Of a stretch of DNA of 64,000 nt, positions 8,623 through 18,491 are shown piece after piece. Both the position numbers and the translations under genes were made by a program. The stretch is from contig NZ_CP046600.1 of the NCBI RefSeq assembly GCF_018278905.1, positions 1,550,001 to 1,614,000 on the forward strand. Direction: 5' to 3'. Each line of letters starts with the position of its first letter. The first letter of the stretch is position 1. Source of the DNA: Mycobacterium spongiae. GTDB lineage: Bacteria; Actinomycetota; Actinomycetes; Mycobacteriales; Mycobacteriaceae. Below the pieces are notes generated by a model. That model searched no databases. It was not told the DNA's origin and worked only from the letters and a program-made list of their open reading frames with translations.

Positions 8623-10053
8623 CTAGCCGGGCGTTCCGGGAGCGCCGAACAGCCCGCCGTTGCCGCCGTTGCCGCCGTTCCCGTTAGCGACGCCGGTGCC
8701 TCCGGGACCGCCGTTGCCGCCGTTGCCGATCAGCTGGGCGTTGCCGCCGTTGCCGCCATTGCCGCCATTGCCGCCAACGCCGTTGGTAGCGCCGGTGCCG
8801 GCAGCGCCGCCTTGGCCGCCGGTACCGCCGGTGCCGCCGTCGCCGTACAACAACCCACCGCCCCCGCCGGCAGCCCCCGTGCCCCCGTTGCCACCGCTTC
8901 CGCCCGTGCCACCCACGCCGGTGCTGATGCCGCCGGCGCCGCCTAGCCCGCCGCTGCCGCCAGCGCCGCCGTTGCCGAACAGCAACGCGCCGGCACCGCC
9001 GCCGGCGCCGGCGCCGCCTTGTGCTCCTGCCCCGCCTTTGCCGCCGAGGAACCTTTCGCCACCGTCGCCGCCGAGCCCGCCGTCCCCCCCGGCGCCGCCA
9101 TTGCCGAACAGCCACCCGCCATGCCCGCCCGCCGCGCCCGTGCCGCCGTTGCCGCCGTTGCCGCCGTCGACGACGGTGCCGCCGGAGGAGCCCATGCCGC
9201 CGGTGCCGCCGGTGCCACCGGTGCCACCGTCGCCGAAAAGCCACCCGCCGTGCCCGCCGACGGCCCCGTTCCCGCCGGCGCCGCCGGGGAAGCCGAAGGT
9301 ACCGGCGAGGCCTCCCTGCCCGCCGTTGCCGCCGGCCCCGCCGGCACCGAACAGGCCGGCGCCACCGCCGATGCCACCGATCCCGCCCATACCACCCGCC
9401 GTGCCGGAAGGGCCGCTGCCGCCGGCCCCGCCGAAGCCACCGGCGCCGCCGTTGCCGAACAGCCAGCCGCCGTGCCCGCCGGCGCCGCCGGCCCCACCGT
9501 TGGCCCCGGTGCCGGCGAGGGCGCCAAAGCCGGCCCCGCCGACCCCACCGTTGCCAACCAGCCCGGCATCCCCACCAGCGCCGCCGGCGGGGTTGGCGGC
9601 GTCACCAGCTCCGCCGGCCCCTCCGTTGCCAAACAACAACCCGCCAGCCCCACCGTTTTGCCCCGGACCTCCGGCGGCGCCGTCGCCGATCAGCGGGCGT
9701 CCGAGCAGCGCCAGGGTTGGCGCGTTGATCACCGCGAGCACGTTGTGCTCGATGCTTTGCAGCGAGGCGTTGGCCGTCGCCTCAGCGGCGGTGTAGGAGC
9801 CCCCGGCAGCGCTCAAGGACTGGACGAACTGCTGGTGAAAGTCCGCCATCTGGGTGCTGAGTGCCTGATAGCTATCCGCGTATCCCGAAAACACCGCAGT
9901 GAGAGCTGTGGACACTTCATCGGCACCGGCAGCCACTATCTCCGCGGTCGGGCCCGCGGCAGTCGCATTCGCGGCAGCCAGCGCCGAGCCGATGCCCGCC
10001 AGATTCGTTGCTGCGGCCGCCAGTGATTCCGGGGCAGCGATGAGATAGGACAT
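8623..10053 (-). CDS. PE_PGRS family protein
   Basis: The 476-residue product has a canonical PE domain ([20 protein letters not shown], residues 1 to about 95, with YTAAE near the end) and a GRPLIGDGA linker. About 345 residues of Gly-Gly-Ala/Gly-Gly-Asn repeats follow, including repeated units of the type [12 protein letters not shown]. The C-terminus is [12 protein letters not shown] with no extra domain. These proteins are exported by ESX-5 and surface exposed; the role of individual members is mostly unknown. It ends 14 bases from the convergent lytic transglycosylase gene. Repeat number is prone to assembly error. Confidence 0.92.
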   Translation of the reverse strand: MSYLIAAPESLAAAATNLAGIGSALAAANATAAGPTAEIVAAGADEVSTALTAVFSGYADSYQALSTQMADFHQQFVQSLSAAGGSYTAAEATANASLQSIEHNVLAVINAPTLALLGRPLIGDGAAGGPGQNGGAGGLLFGNGGAGGAGDAANPAGGAGGDAGLVGNGGVGGAGFGALAGTGANGGAGGAGGHGGWLFGNGGAGGFGGAGGSGPSGTAGGMGGIGGIGGGAGLFGAGGAGGNGGQGGLAGTFGFPGGAGGNGAVGGHGGWLFGDGGTGGTGGTGGMGSSGGTVVDGGNGGNGGTGAAGGHGGWLFGNGGAGGDGGLGGDGGERFLGGKGGAGAQGGAGAGGGAGALLFGNGGAGGSGGLGGAGGISTGVGGTGGSGGNGGTGAAGGGGGLLYGDGGTGGTGGQGGAAGTGATNGVGGNGGNGGNGGNAQLIGNGGNGGPGGTGVANGNGGNGGNGGLFGAPGTPG

Positions 10054-10288
10054 CGTGTCCTCCCAGGAGCACTGGCCGGTGGTGGGCTCAGTCTATCGTC
10101 GTGCGGCACGACACCTGGCAGTTTCCGGAGACGTTCGGGCCGTAGGTTCCCGAGGTGCGCCGGCACGCTACTGGCATGATTAGCTATATCATCTAACTAT
10201 CTGGTGTCCTGTCGGTGCGCAGGGGTCAGTGTGAGATTCAGCGTCAATCGGACTGGTGTATCACGATTTCTGAGAGGGGTACCTGCGG

Positions 10289-12565
10289 ATGGTGCGAGCA
10301 TCTCGTTTCGAAGGAACGATCGGTCGTACTGTTGCCGATTCACAGCCGTGGTATGACGAGCCCCCGCATCCGGGCGCCGATGCCCCCAATGTGGTGGTGG
10401 TGTTGCTCGACGACACCGGCTTCGCGCAGTTCGGGTGCTACGGCTCGGACATCGACACGCCGAATGTCGATGCGTTGGCGGCCAACGGGTTACAGTTCAC
10501 GAACTTTCACGTGACGCCGCTGTGTTCACCCACGCGCGCGGCGTTGCTGACCGGTCGCTCCCAGCACGCCGTGGGCATGCGGACCGTCGCGAATATGCTC
10601 ACCGGATTTCCGAACCAGCTCGGCCACATCAGCAATCACGCGACAACGATCGCCGAGGTGCTGCGCGAAGAGGGCTACGCCACATTCTGCGCGGGCAAGT
10701 GGCATCTCGCGCCGACGGAGCAGTGTTCGGCGGCTGGCCCGGTCGATCAGTGGCCCCTGGCCCGCGGTTTCGATCGTTTTTATGGTTTTCTCGATGGCGA
10801 GACGGACCAGTTCCACCCGCAATTGGTGTGCGATAACCATCCCATCGACCCGCCGGGTCGCCCCGAAGACGGCTACCACCTCTCCGAAGACCTGGTCGAT
10901 CAGGCTCTCAAGATGGTGGCGGACTCAAAAGGTGTCCGTCCCGACCGCCCGTTTTTCCTCTACGTGCCCTTCGGCGCCACACACGCACCGCACCAGGCGC
11001 CCGAGAGCTACCTGGCCAAGTACGCCGGCAAGTATGACGACGGGTGGGATGCGGCTCGGCAGCGGTGCTATGAACGTCAGCTCGAAACCGGTGTGATCCC
11101 GCAGGGAACCCAACTGGCCCCACGCAATCCCGGCGTCGACCCCTGGGACGGCCTCGGAGAGAACCAACGCAAGCTGGCCAGCCGTCTGCAGGAAGCGTTC
11201 GCCGCGTTCCTCGATCACACCGACGATCAGATTGGCCGCCTGATCGAGGGCCTGCGCGAGCTGGGTCAATTAGACAACACAATCGTGATCGTGCTCGCCG
11301 ACAACGGCGCCTCTCAAGAAGGAGGCCCATTTGGTGTCCTGCACGAGATGCAGTTCTTCAACAGCATCCTTAATGGCGCCCTGGACACCCCCGATGACCT
11401 CATCGATCGTCTCGACGACATCGGTGGCCCGCACAGCCACACCAACTATCCGTGGGGCTGGGCACAGTGCGGCAACACCCCGTTCAAGTGGTACAAGCAG
11501 AACACCCACGAGGGCGGAGTCCACGTGCCGCTCATCGTGCACTACCCAGACCGGATCGCCGCGGATCAACGGGGAACGATGCGCAATCAGTTCGTCTACG
11601 TCTCCGATATCGCACCAACGATCTATGACCTCCTCGGCATCACGCCGCCACAGACCTACCGCGGTATCGAGCAGCTGCCGGTGACGGGCCACTCGTTCGC
11701 TGGTGTCATCGACGATCCCGGTGCGTCGGCAACGAACTCGGTGCAGTACTTCGAGATGATGGGCAGCCGTGCGATCGTCGCTGACGAGTGGAAAGCCGTC
11801 TGCAAACACGTACCCGGCGCCGACTTCGACACCGAGCCTTGGGAGCTGTACCACCTGGCCACCGATTGGTCGGAGTGCGTCGACCTGGCCGGCGAACAAC
11901 CCGAACGGCTCAAGGAACTCATCGAACTCTGGTGGAGCGAGGCCGAACAAAACGGGGTGCTGCCACTCGATGACCGCACGATGGAATTGTTCGGGCCCCG
12001 ATTTCGCCCCAACTCACCACACCCGCCCGACGAGCACTACGTCTATCGGCCGCCGATGTCGCCGCTGCCGATGCAGGCCGGCCCGGCTATCGCTGGTCGC
12101 GGCTTTCGTCTCACGGCGCACATCACGCGCAGCGCCGGCCAGGACGGCGTGCTGTTCTCCACCGGCAACGAGAACGCAGGTATCTCGGTGTTCGTGCAGA
12201 ACGACAGGCTGGTGGTGGATTACAACGCATTCGACACGCACTCGATCGTCGAATCCAACATGGCAATCCCCGACGGAGACGCCACTCTGGTCGCAGACGT
12301 GCGGCGCGGCCAGGACGGCTCGGGCGCGATCGGCATCGAGGTCAACGGGCAAGCGGCCGGCTCAGTCACCTCGGCGACATTCATGCGGATTATCTCGACG
12401 ATCGGCGCCAGCATCGGCTTCAACCACGGGTCGGCCGTCTCTTCGCGTTACGACGCGCCGTTCACGTTCGCCGGAAAGCTCCACAAACTCGAAATCCAGC
12501 TTGTCGATGACGAGGATCCGGACACCAGGCGCACCGAAGCCGCGGCAGAAATGCGCCGGCAGTAA
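10289..12565 (+). CDS. large arylsulfatase (alkaline-phosphatase superfamily)
   Basis: The protein has 758 residues. The sulfatase core starts with metal-binding VVVVLLDDTGFAQFGCYGSD and carries the formylglycine signature LCSPTRAALLTGR near residue 86, so the cysteine needs oxidation by a formylglycine-generating enzyme, which is not encoded here. Other conserved sites are GKWHLAP, GATHAPH and LADNGAS. Residues from about 610 (ITRSAGQDGVLFSTG) form a beta-rich concanavalin-like tail seen in the long mycobacterial sulfatases. No signal peptide is visible. GAGAGGGG precedes the ATG. The substrate is unknown; assignment to a specific AtsA/AtsD orthologue is not safe. Confidence 0.9.
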   Translation: MVRASRFEGTIGRTVADSQPWYDEPPHPGADAPNVVVVLLDDTGFAQFGCYGSDIDTPNVDALAANGLQFTNFHVTPLCSPTRAALLTGRSQHAVGMRTVANMLTGFPNQLGHISNHATTIAEVLREEGYATFCAGKWHLAPTEQCSAAGPVDQWPLARGFDRFYGFLDGETDQFHPQLVCDNHPIDPPGRPEDGYHLSEDLVDQALKMVADSKGVRPDRPFFLYVPFGATHAPHQAPESYLAKYAGKYDDGWDAARQRCYERQLETGVIPQGTQLAPRNPGVDPWDGLGENQRKLASRLQEAFAAFLDHTDDQIGRLIEGLRELGQLDNTIVIVLADNGASQEGGPFGVLHEMQFFNSILNGALDTPDDLIDRLDDIGGPHSHTNYPWGWAQCGNTPFKWYKQNTHEGGVHVPLIVHYPDRIAADQRGTMRNQFVYVSDIAPTIYDLLGITPPQTYRGIEQLPVTGHSFAGVIDDPGASATNSVQYFEMMGSRAIVADEWKAVCKHVPGADFDTEPWELYHLATDWSECVDLAGEQPERLKELIELWWSEAEQNGVLPLDDRTMELFGPRFRPNSPHPPDEHYVYRPPMSPLPMQAGPAIAGRGFRLTAHITRSAGQDGVLFSTGNENAGISVFVQNDRLVVDYNAFDTHSIVESNMAIPDGDATLVADVRRGQDGSGAIGIEVNGQAAGSVTSATFMRIISTIGASIGFNHGSAVSSRYDAPFTFAGKLHKLEIQLVDDEDPDTRRTEAAAEMRRQ

Positions 12566-12582
12566 GCCACCAGCAGCCAGCG

Positions 12583-13059
12583 CTACGGCGATGCGACCCG
12601 ATCGCGGAAGCCCGGCCCGGCTTCGGGAGTCACATTTCGCGCGGTGATCAGCTCGCCACAGTGGGCGCACATCAAGCGCGGATCGACGTGCTGGCCGCAC
12701 GGGTGGTGGCGCAACACAATCGGTGGTCCGTCGGGGTTCGGCAGGTGCTGGTCTCCCCATCGCATGAGGACGACGATCGCGGCAAACAAGTCGCGGCCGG
12801 ACGACGTGAGCCGGTACTCGTGGCGCTCGGGCTCCCGGGAGTATGGCACCCGGTCAAGCAGGCCCACGTCGACGAGCATCCGCAGCCGCGATGACAGTGT
12901 CGGCCGCGGAATGTTGAGGTTGCGCGCGAGCTGACCGAAGCGCTGCACCCCGAAGAACGCCTCCCGCAGGATGAGCAGCGTCCAGCGCTCGCCCACCAAT
13001 TCGAGGGCGCGCCCGACCGACTCACCTGCGAAGCGGTGGGACAGGTCGGCAGCGGCCAT
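12583..13059 (-). CDS. HxlR family regulator with C-terminal zinc-ribbon-like tail
   Basis: The protein has 158 residues. The HxlR winged helix is clear: ALELVGERWTLLILREAFFG, RFGQLARNLNIPRPTLSSRL and the wing YSREPERHEYRLTSSG. The tail has three cysteines in HPCGQHVDPRLMCAHCGEL, suggesting a metal or redox site. It resembles the Rv3095 type as I recall it. It is divergent from the acyl-CoA-dehydrogenase-like operon, with a GGTTCA-N5-TGAACC inverted repeat between them, so it probably controls that operon and itself. Its 3' end lies 17 bases from the sulfatase stop. Confidence 0.88.
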   Translation of the reverse strand: MAAADLSHRFAGESVGRALELVGERWTLLILREAFFGVQRFGQLARNLNIPRPTLSSRLRMLVDVGLLDRVPYSREPERHEYRLTSSGRDLFAAIVVLMRWGDQHLPNPDGPPIVLRHHPCGQHVDPRLMCAHCGELITARNVTPEAGPGFRDRVASP

Positions 13060-13077
13060 GGTCTACCAACTGTACCT

Positions 13078-13094
13078 GGTTCAATCACTGAACC
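13078..13094. promoter_or_regulatory. inverted repeat operator GGTTCA-N5-TGAACC
   Basis: A perfect 6-base inverted repeat with a 5-base spacer lies 19 bases upstream of the HxlR start and 45 bases upstream of the acyl-CoA-dehydrogenase-like start. Its position in a divergent promoter makes it the best candidate for the HxlR binding site. Confidence 0.6.
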
Positions 13095-13139
13095 GAGGTG
13101 GTAACTTGGCTGCATCAGCCCAGTCATCAGGAGCCGGCG

Positions 13140-14270
13140 ATGAACCAAAGCGACACTGAGATCGAGCTACTTGCCGAGAAGATCGCGCTGTCAGCACAGG
13201 AGATGTCGGCGGAAATCGACCGCGACCGGAGACTCCCCAACGAGCTGGTGACCGGTCTGAGCGAGGCCGGCCTGCTGCGCGCCACCATGCCAGGCGAGGT
13301 TCACGCACTCGAACTGGCGCCGGCGCCGGCGCTGCGGTGCGCCGAAGCGGTGGCCCGCGGCGACGCATCGGCGGGGTGGTGCGTGTCGATCGCGATCACC
13401 AGCGCCTTGCTGGTCGCCTACCTGCCGGAGTCCAGCCGCGAGCAGATGTTCGGCGGCGGGCGGGGTATCGCGGCGGGGGTGTGGGCGCCGCGCGGCATCG
13501 CGAAAACGGTCGATGGTGGTGTCGTGGTGTCCGGGCGCTGGCCGTTTTGCAGCGGGATCAACCACGCCGACATGATGTTCGCCGGCTGCTTCGTCGACGA
13601 GCGGCGGGTGCCCTCCGTCGTCGCACTGGACAAAGCCGACCTGGTCGTCCTCGACACTTGGCACACGCTGGGCCTGCGTGGCACGGGCAGCCACGACAGC
13701 GTGGCTGAGGACGTCTTCGTGCCCGCCGATCGGGTGTGCTCGGTGTTTGACGGACCAACCCTGGACCGGCCGCTGTATCGCTTTCCTATATTCGGGTTCT
13801 TTGCCCTGTCGATCGGCGCGGCGGCGTTGGGCAATGCGCGCGCCGCAATCGACGATCTCGTCGAGCTTGCCTGCGGCAAGAAAGGGTTGGGGGCGACGCG
13901 CACCCTGGGCGAACGTTCGACGACCCAAGCGGCGGTGGCCACGGCCGAGTCGGCGCTGGGTGCGGCTCGCGCGCTGTTCTACGAGGCGATCGAGGCGGCC
14001 TGGCAGGCCAGCCAGGATCCGGAGGCAGTGCCGGTGGCGACGCGCAACCGGCTGCGCCTGGCTGCCACACATGCGGTACGTACCTCGGCCGACGTGGTGC
14101 GCACCATGTACGACCTGGCAGGCGGCAGCGCGATCTACGACAGCTCACCGCTGCAACGCCGGTTCCGCGACGCACACACCGCCACCGCCCACTTCCAGGT
14201 CAACGCGGCGTCCCGCGAGCTGCCGGGCCGGTTGCTGCTCGGCCAGCCTGGCGACGTGTCGATGCTGTGA
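13140..14270 (+). CDS. acyl-CoA dehydrogenase-like flavoprotein (flavin monooxygenase type)
   Basis: The 376-residue protein has the acyl-CoA dehydrogenase three-domain layout: helical N-terminus (LAEKIALSAQEMSAEI), beta domain (VVVSGRWPFCSGINHADM, TLGLRGTGSHDSVAEDVFVP) and helical C-terminus ending MYDLAGGSAIYDSSPLQRRF. The last motif, and a short total length, are more typical of the HsaA/DszC-like flavin-dependent monooxygenases than of true dehydrogenases. The ATG at 13140 is chosen because upstream codons overlap the operator. It is first in a three-gene operon whose cistrons overlap by 4 bases each. It probably corresponds to Rv3094c. Confidence 0.82.
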   Translation: MNQSDTEIELLAEKIALSAQEMSAEIDRDRRLPNELVTGLSEAGLLRATMPGEVHALELAPAPALRCAEAVARGDASAGWCVSIAITSALLVAYLPESSREQMFGGGRGIAAGVWAPRGIAKTVDGGVVVSGRWPFCSGINHADMMFAGCFVDERRVPSVVALDKADLVVLDTWHTLGLRGTGSHDSVAEDVFVPADRVCSVFDGPTLDRPLYRFPIFGFFALSIGAAALGNARAAIDDLVELACGKKGLGATRTLGERSTTQAAVATAESALGAARALFYEAIEAAWQASQDPEAVPVATRNRLRLAATHAVRTSADVVRTMYDLAGGSAIYDSSPLQRRFRDAHTATAHFQVNAASRELPGRLLLGQPGDVSML

Positions 14271-15301
14271 CCGGGGTGGAAGTGCCGCCAGTCAACCGGG
14301 TGTGCCGTCTGGCGGCCCGCCCGATCGGCCTGCCGAAGTCCTCGGATTGGGAGGTCACCGACGAACCCGTCGCGAGCCCGGGGGCCGGCGAGTTCCTGGT
14401 GCGGGTCGAGTACTTGTCCATCGATCCGGCGATGCGGACGTGGATGAACGCGGGGCGGTCGTATGTGCCCGCGGTAGAGATCGGCGAGGTGATGCGCGCG
14501 GGCGGCATTGGGCGCGTCATCGATTCGCGGCACCCGGATTTCGCGGCCGGTGACCACGTGTATGGCGTCTTCGGGGTGCAGCGCTACGCGCTTTCCGACG
14601 GTAGCGGCGTGACTGCGGTCGACACGACCGTTGCGCCCGCCCCGGCACATCTCGGCGTCCTGGGGGTCAGCGGACTGACAGCCTATTTCGGGCTGCTCGA
14701 CGTTGGCCGCCCACAACCCGGACAGACCGTGGTCGTCTCCGGAGCCGCCGGCTCGGTGGGCAGCATCGTCGGCCAGATTGCGCGGATCCACGGGTGCCGG
14801 GTGATCGGTATCGCCGGCGGCGAAGAGAAGTGTCGATGGCTCCTAGCCGAGCTGGGATTCGATGCCGCCATCGACTACCAGGCAACCGATCTGCGCAAGC
14901 AGCTGAAGACGCACGCCCCCAACGGTATTGACGTCTTTTTCGACAACGTCGGGGGAACGGCGCTGGAGGCTGCTCTCTCGCGGCTGGCCCGTGGCGCCCG
15001 CGTCGTCCTGTGCGGCGCCATCTCGCAGTACAACACTAGCGGCGAACTGCGTGGGCCGGCCAACTACATGCAGCTGCTGGTCGCCCGCGCATCGATGGCC
15101 GGCTTCGTCGTCTTCGACTACGCCGACCAATACAGCGAAGCCGTTGTGCAGCTGGCGAATTGGCTGCGCAGCGGCGAGCTGCGCTCGCGGGAACAGGTTG
15201 TGAACGGCGACGTCGCCGATTTTCCTGAGGTCCTGTTATCGCTATTTCGTGGTCACAACACCGGCAAGTTGATTCTGGAAATCGACGCGGAGACGCAATG
15301 A
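14267..15301 (+). CDS. NADP-dependent oxidoreductase, zinc-independent MDR family
   Basis: The protein has 344 residues and starts at a GTG overlapping the previous stop (GTGA). The N-terminal GroES-like domain includes YLSIDPAMRTWMN, typical of the leukotriene B4 12-hydroxydehydrogenase/CurA-type medium-chain reductases. The Rossmann domain has VSGAAGSVGSIVGQIA and DVFFDNVGGTALEAAL, where the conserved tyrosine region binds NADP. Enzymes of this group reduce alpha,beta-unsaturated ketones or related enones. Tight coupling with the flavoprotein suggests that both act on the same compound. Confidence 0.85.
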   Translation: MTGVEVPPVNRVCRLAARPIGLPKSSDWEVTDEPVASPGAGEFLVRVEYLSIDPAMRTWMNAGRSYVPAVEIGEVMRAGGIGRVIDSRHPDFAAGDHVYGVFGVQRYALSDGSGVTAVDTTVAPAPAHLGVLGVSGLTAYFGLLDVGRPQPGQTVVVSGAAGSVGSIVGQIARIHGCRVIGIAGGEEKCRWLLAELGFDAAIDYQATDLRKQLKTHAPNGIDVFFDNVGGTALEAALSRLARGARVVLCGAISQYNTSGELRGPANYMQLLVARASMAGFVVFDYADQYSEAVVQLANWLRSGELRSREQVVNGDVADFPEVLLSLFRGHNTGKLILEIDAETQ

Positions 15302-16320
15302 GTGGGGGCCTGTTCGGCCTTCTCGATGATGTCGCAGTTCTTGCACGACTGGCAGCGGCCTCGATCGACGACATCGGCGGTGCTGCCGCTCGCGCGACTG
15401 CAAAAGCCGCCGGCGTGGTCATCGACGACACGGCCGTGACGCCGCAGTATGTCCACGGGATCACCGCAGAGCGCGAGTTGCCCATCATCAAACGCATCGC
15501 GATGGGTTCACTGCGCAACAAACTCCTGTTTATCCTGCCCGGAGCAATGCTCCTCAGTCAGTTCGTGCCGTGGCTGTTGGGCCCCGTCCTGATGCTGGGC
15601 GCCACTTACCTGTGCTACGAAGGCGCCGAGAAGGCATGGCACGCCCTCCGCGGTCGTACCGGCGCGGGTGCGGCACCCCGCGATGAGGACCGACTCGTCA
15701 AGGGCGCGATTCGGACGGATTTCATCCTGTCGGCGGAGATCATGGTGATCGCTCTGAGCGAGGTCGCCGACGAAGCCTTCTTGCGGCGGCTCATCGTCCT
15801 GGTCATCGTCGCAGTGGTCATCACCGCTGCGGTCTACGGTGTCGTCGCTGCCATCGTGAAGATGGACGACATTGGGTTGCGCCTCACGCAATCCACACTC
15901 GGCTTCGCGCAGATCGTCGGCCGGGCGCTGGTCGCCGGCATGCCAACCCTGCTCTCGGCGCTCTCGGCGATCGGGACCGTGGCGATGCTCTGGGTCGGCG
16001 GCCACATCCTGCTCGTCCAGAGTGACCACCTCGGTTGGCGCACCCCATCCGCTCTGGTTCACCACGCCGAAGACCAGCTTCGCCATAGCGTGGAGTCCGT
16101 CGGTAGCGTGCTGGCCTGGTTGGTCAACACCGGGATCTCCGCAATGATCGGCGTTACAGTCGGTGCTCTCGCGGTTCTCGTTGTCGCACTGCTTCGGCTG
16201 TCGCCCTACGGCCGGCGAGATCGTCTCACGTGCCGCAGAAGGTTCGGTAGCTGCCGAAATCCGCGGGGGCAGGGCTGGCGTAGCGCTCAAAACCGGCCCG
16301 TTCGTTGTAGGGGTCAGTGA
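15298..16320 (+). CDS. DUF808 inner membrane protein, C-terminus overlapping SelO
   Basis: The 340-residue product begins [20 protein letters not shown] and contains family motifs [29 protein letters not shown] and [19 protein letters not shown]. Four or more hydrophobic segments follow, so it is an integral membrane protein of the DUF808/YedI family (usual length about 305). The last 30 or so residues (after LLRLSPYG) are basic and unlike the family and are read antisense through the 3' end of the selO gene, suggesting that the original stop has been lost. Function of the family is unknown. Third gene of the operon. Confidence 0.82.
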   Translation: MSGGLFGLLDDVAVLARLAAASIDDIGGAAARATAKAAGVVIDDTAVTPQYVHGITAERELPIIKRIAMGSLRNKLLFILPGAMLLSQFVPWLLGPVLMLGATYLCYEGAEKAWHALRGRTGAGAAPRDEDRLVKGAIRTDFILSAEIMVIALSEVADEAFLRRLIVLVIVAVVITAAVYGVVAAIVKMDDIGLRLTQSTLGFAQIVGRALVAGMPTLLSALSAIGTVAMLWVGGHILLVQSDHLGWRTPSALVHHAEDQLRHSVESVGSVLAWLVNTGISAMIGVTVGALAVLVVALLRLSPYGRRDRLTCRRRFGSCRNPRGQGWRSAQNRPVRCRGQ

Positions 16321-17713
16321 CGGCCTCCAGGAGCTTGTTGACCGGATCAAGATCGCCGGCGGTCGCTGCCGTCAGCGCCTCTTCGACGAGATGGTTGCGC
16401 GGAATGTAGATCGGGTTGACGCGGTCCATCGATTCGGCGTCGGGACCCAGCGCTAGCCAGCGCGACAACCACTCATCGAATCGCGCGAGGTCAACGAACA
16501 TTCCGCGTGCCGGCTCGGCCCCGCCGCGGGCAGCCTGGCCAAGGTGGCGAAAGAACGAGGTGTAGTCGACGCGGCTTTCGGTCAGCAGGAGCTGCAATTC
16601 GTCGAACAACGACGTGACGACGTCGGTCTCGACGTCTTCTGACAAGCCAAGCTTGGCTCGTAGGCCTGAGGACCAGTCGGCTCGGTATTGCTGGAATCCA
16701 CCAAATGCCTGCTCTGCCAGCGTGATTGCCTCGTCAGGGTCGCCAGACGCGGGGTCCGCGAGCAGGGGGAGGAGCGCCTCAGCGAACCGGGCGAGATTCC
16801 ATTCGGCGATGGCAGGCTGATTGCCGTAGGCATAGCGTCCCCAGAAATCGATTGAGCTGAAGACCGTTTCACGGTCGTAGGCTTCCATGAATGCGCAGGG
16901 TCCATAGTCGATCGTTTCGCCGCTGATCGTCATGTTGTCGGTGTTCATCACCCCGTGGACGAAGCCGACCAGCATCCACCGGGCCACCAGTGACGCCTGG
17001 GCTTCGACCACCGCTTTGAACAGAGCCAGGTAGGGGCGCTGCGACTCCGCGGCGCGGGGATAGTGGCGGGCGATCGCATGATTGGCAAGGCGCCGCAACG
17101 GCTTCAGATCACCTGTCGCCGAGGTGAGTTGGAAGGCATAGTGGAAACTCCCGACGCGCAAGTGACTGCTGGCGACGCGCACCAGCAAGGCGCCCGGCAG
17201 CAGTTGCCCGTCGCGCTCTACCCGGCGCCCCGTGCCCAACACGGCCAAGGCGCGCCCCGTTGGGACGCCCAGAGCGTGCATCGCTTCGCTAACGACGTAC
17301 TCGCGCAGCATCGGGCCCACCACGGCAAGGCCGTCACCGCCGCGCGCGAACGGCGTAGGTCCGGAACCTTTGAGGTGGATGTCGCGCAGGCATCCATGCC
17401 GGTCGACGCACTCGCCCAGCAGCAGTGCGCGCCCGTCGCCCAATCGCGGGACGAAGCCACCGAATTGATGCCCGCTGTAGGCCTGGGCCACCGGAACTGC
17501 GCCGGCGGGAACCAGATTTCCCGCCAAGAATCGCAGCCCGTCGGCACTGCGCAACCAGGCGGCGTCCAAGCCAAGATCCGCCGCGAGCGGCTCGTTGAGC
17601 ACGAGCAGCTGTGGATCCGGCGGCACCTCCGCTTGCCATCGGACGGCCATCTCTGGCAACTCGCGCCAGAACCGGTCCTGCAGGGTCAGAGTCTTATCCG
17701 GGGCAACGCTCAC
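16226..17713 (-). CDS. selO: SelO/YdiU pseudokinase-fold protein adenylyltransferase
   Basis: The protein has 495 residues from GTG 17713, chosen because the longer frame overlaps the upstream DUF732 gene and adds an unrelated Pro-rich leader. Family motifs are strong: [59 protein letters not shown] and [18 protein letters not shown]. It ends with the characteristic TFCGT. SelO transfers AMP from ATP to Ser/Thr/Tyr of target proteins and is linked to redox stress. It starts 10 bases after the DUF732 gene ends, so they are probably cotranscribed. Confidence 0.93.
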   Translation of the reverse strand: MSVAPDKTLTLQDRFWRELPEMAVRWQAEVPPDPQLLVLNEPLAADLGLDAAWLRSADGLRFLAGNLVPAGAVPVAQAYSGHQFGGFVPRLGDGRALLLGECVDRHGCLRDIHLKGSGPTPFARGGDGLAVVGPMLREYVVSEAMHALGVPTGRALAVLGTGRRVERDGQLLPGALLVRVASSHLRVGSFHYAFQLTSATGDLKPLRRLANHAIARHYPRAAESQRPYLALFKAVVEAQASLVARWMLVGFVHGVMNTDNMTISGETIDYGPCAFMEAYDRETVFSSIDFWGRYAYGNQPAIAEWNLARFAEALLPLLADPASGDPDEAITLAEQAFGGFQQYRADWSSGLRAKLGLSEDVETDVVTSLFDELQLLLTESRVDYTSFFRHLGQAARGGAEPARGMFVDLARFDEWLSRWLALGPDAESMDRVNPIYIPRNHLVEEALTAATAGDLDPVNKLLEAVTDPYNERAGFERYASPAPADFGSYRTFCGT

Positions 17714-17723
17714 GTCACCGAGA

Positions 17724-18428
17724 CTACGGGGAGTCGGCGGCCGGGGGTTCCGTGTCAGGCCCGCCCACGGCGTTGGCGTACTGCGGGCAGTACGCGCGAA
17801 CGGAGATGGCGACAAAGTCGTCGGCGTTGTCACTGAATGCCGGGCTGCTCGCACGAAATGCCGAGATCACCTGTTGCACTGTCATCCCTTGGCCGATGTT
17901 CTGGCATACCGTCTTGCCGTTGAAAGTGGCGGCGCCGGGGTTGGCGAACGAGATGCCCCGATCGTTGAGGGCTTGAATGTACCTGCTGTCCTGCTCGGGG
18001 GTGGATGCGATCGATTCAGCGCGCGGCGGTGGCGTTGTCGTCGATGGGGTTGGCGTGGAGGCCTGCACCGCTCTTGTCGGAGACGGCTCGCGTGTCACCG
18101 CCCAATGCCCTAAGACGATTGCCCCCGCCACACCGAGACCGACCAGAAGTAGCGCGGCAGCTCGTCCCCACGTAGAGCGCCAGGACTCTGGCACGGTGAC
18201 TTGTTCGTTCGAGATGCTCGCGATGTCCGCGATATCACTGCCATCGCCCAGATCGCCCAGATCGCCCAGATCGCCCAGATCGCTGCCGCCGTCGTCGCGT
18301 TCATCGGTGTTCGACCACGCGACGCTCGCGGAGTCGGCAATGGGGGAATTGGGCACCGCCACGGTGTCGCCACCGTCGAGTGCGGTTGTGTCGTCGGCAG
18401 CCGGGCTCGGCTCGGCCATGACGGTCAT
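17724..18428 (-). CDS. membrane-anchored DUF732 protein
   Basis: The 234-residue product has an acidic cytoplasmic N-terminal half (residues 1-85) containing a GDL tandem repeat. One transmembrane segment follows ([20 protein letters not shown], about residues 90-109), then a Pro/Thr-rich linker. The exported DUF732 domain has [26 protein letters not shown] and [10 protein letters not shown] with the two family cysteines. The DUF732 function is unknown. It lies just upstream of selO in the same direction. Confidence 0.8.
   Translation of the reverse strand: MTVMAEPSPAADDTTALDGGDTVAVPNSPIADSASVAWSNTDERDDGGSDLGDLGDLGDLGDGSDIADIASISNEQVTVPESWRSTWGRAAALLLVGLGVAGAIVLGHWAVTREPSPTRAVQASTPTPSTTTPPPRAESIASTPEQDSRYIQALNDRGISFANPGAATFNGKTVCQNIGQGMTVQQVISAFRASSPAFSDNADDFVAISVRAYCPQYANAVGGPDTEPPAADSP
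18243..18283. repeat. 9-bp tandem repeat (about 4.5 copies of GATCGCCCA)
   Basis: Exact 9-base units lie inside the DUF732 membrane gene and encode repeated Leu-Gly-Asp on the minus strand. The repeat keeps frame, so copy-number change would lengthen or shorten the acidic segment without a frameshift. It is a natural candidate for strain-to-strain length variation. Confidence 0.9.
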
Positions 18429-18491
18429 GGTAGCGAGGGTGCGACGATTCTCCCACGTTGGGAATGTGACCCGCGTCGGGATGCGAACCCG

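Noticed and set aside
8660..9796. Plus-strand Pro-rich frame of 378 codons over the PE_PGRS gene
   Set aside because: It is the mirror of Gly-rich PGRS repeats (GGC/GCC), a known artefact.
8623..10053. Possible CRISPR-like regular repeats
   Set aside because: These are degenerate coding PGRS repeats, with no constant repeat and spacer structure and no cas genes.
16228..17854. Long N-terminal extension of SelO
   Set aside because: The extra leader overlaps the DUF732 gene, is Pro/Thr-rich and not part of the SelO family; GTG 17713 fits the family length.
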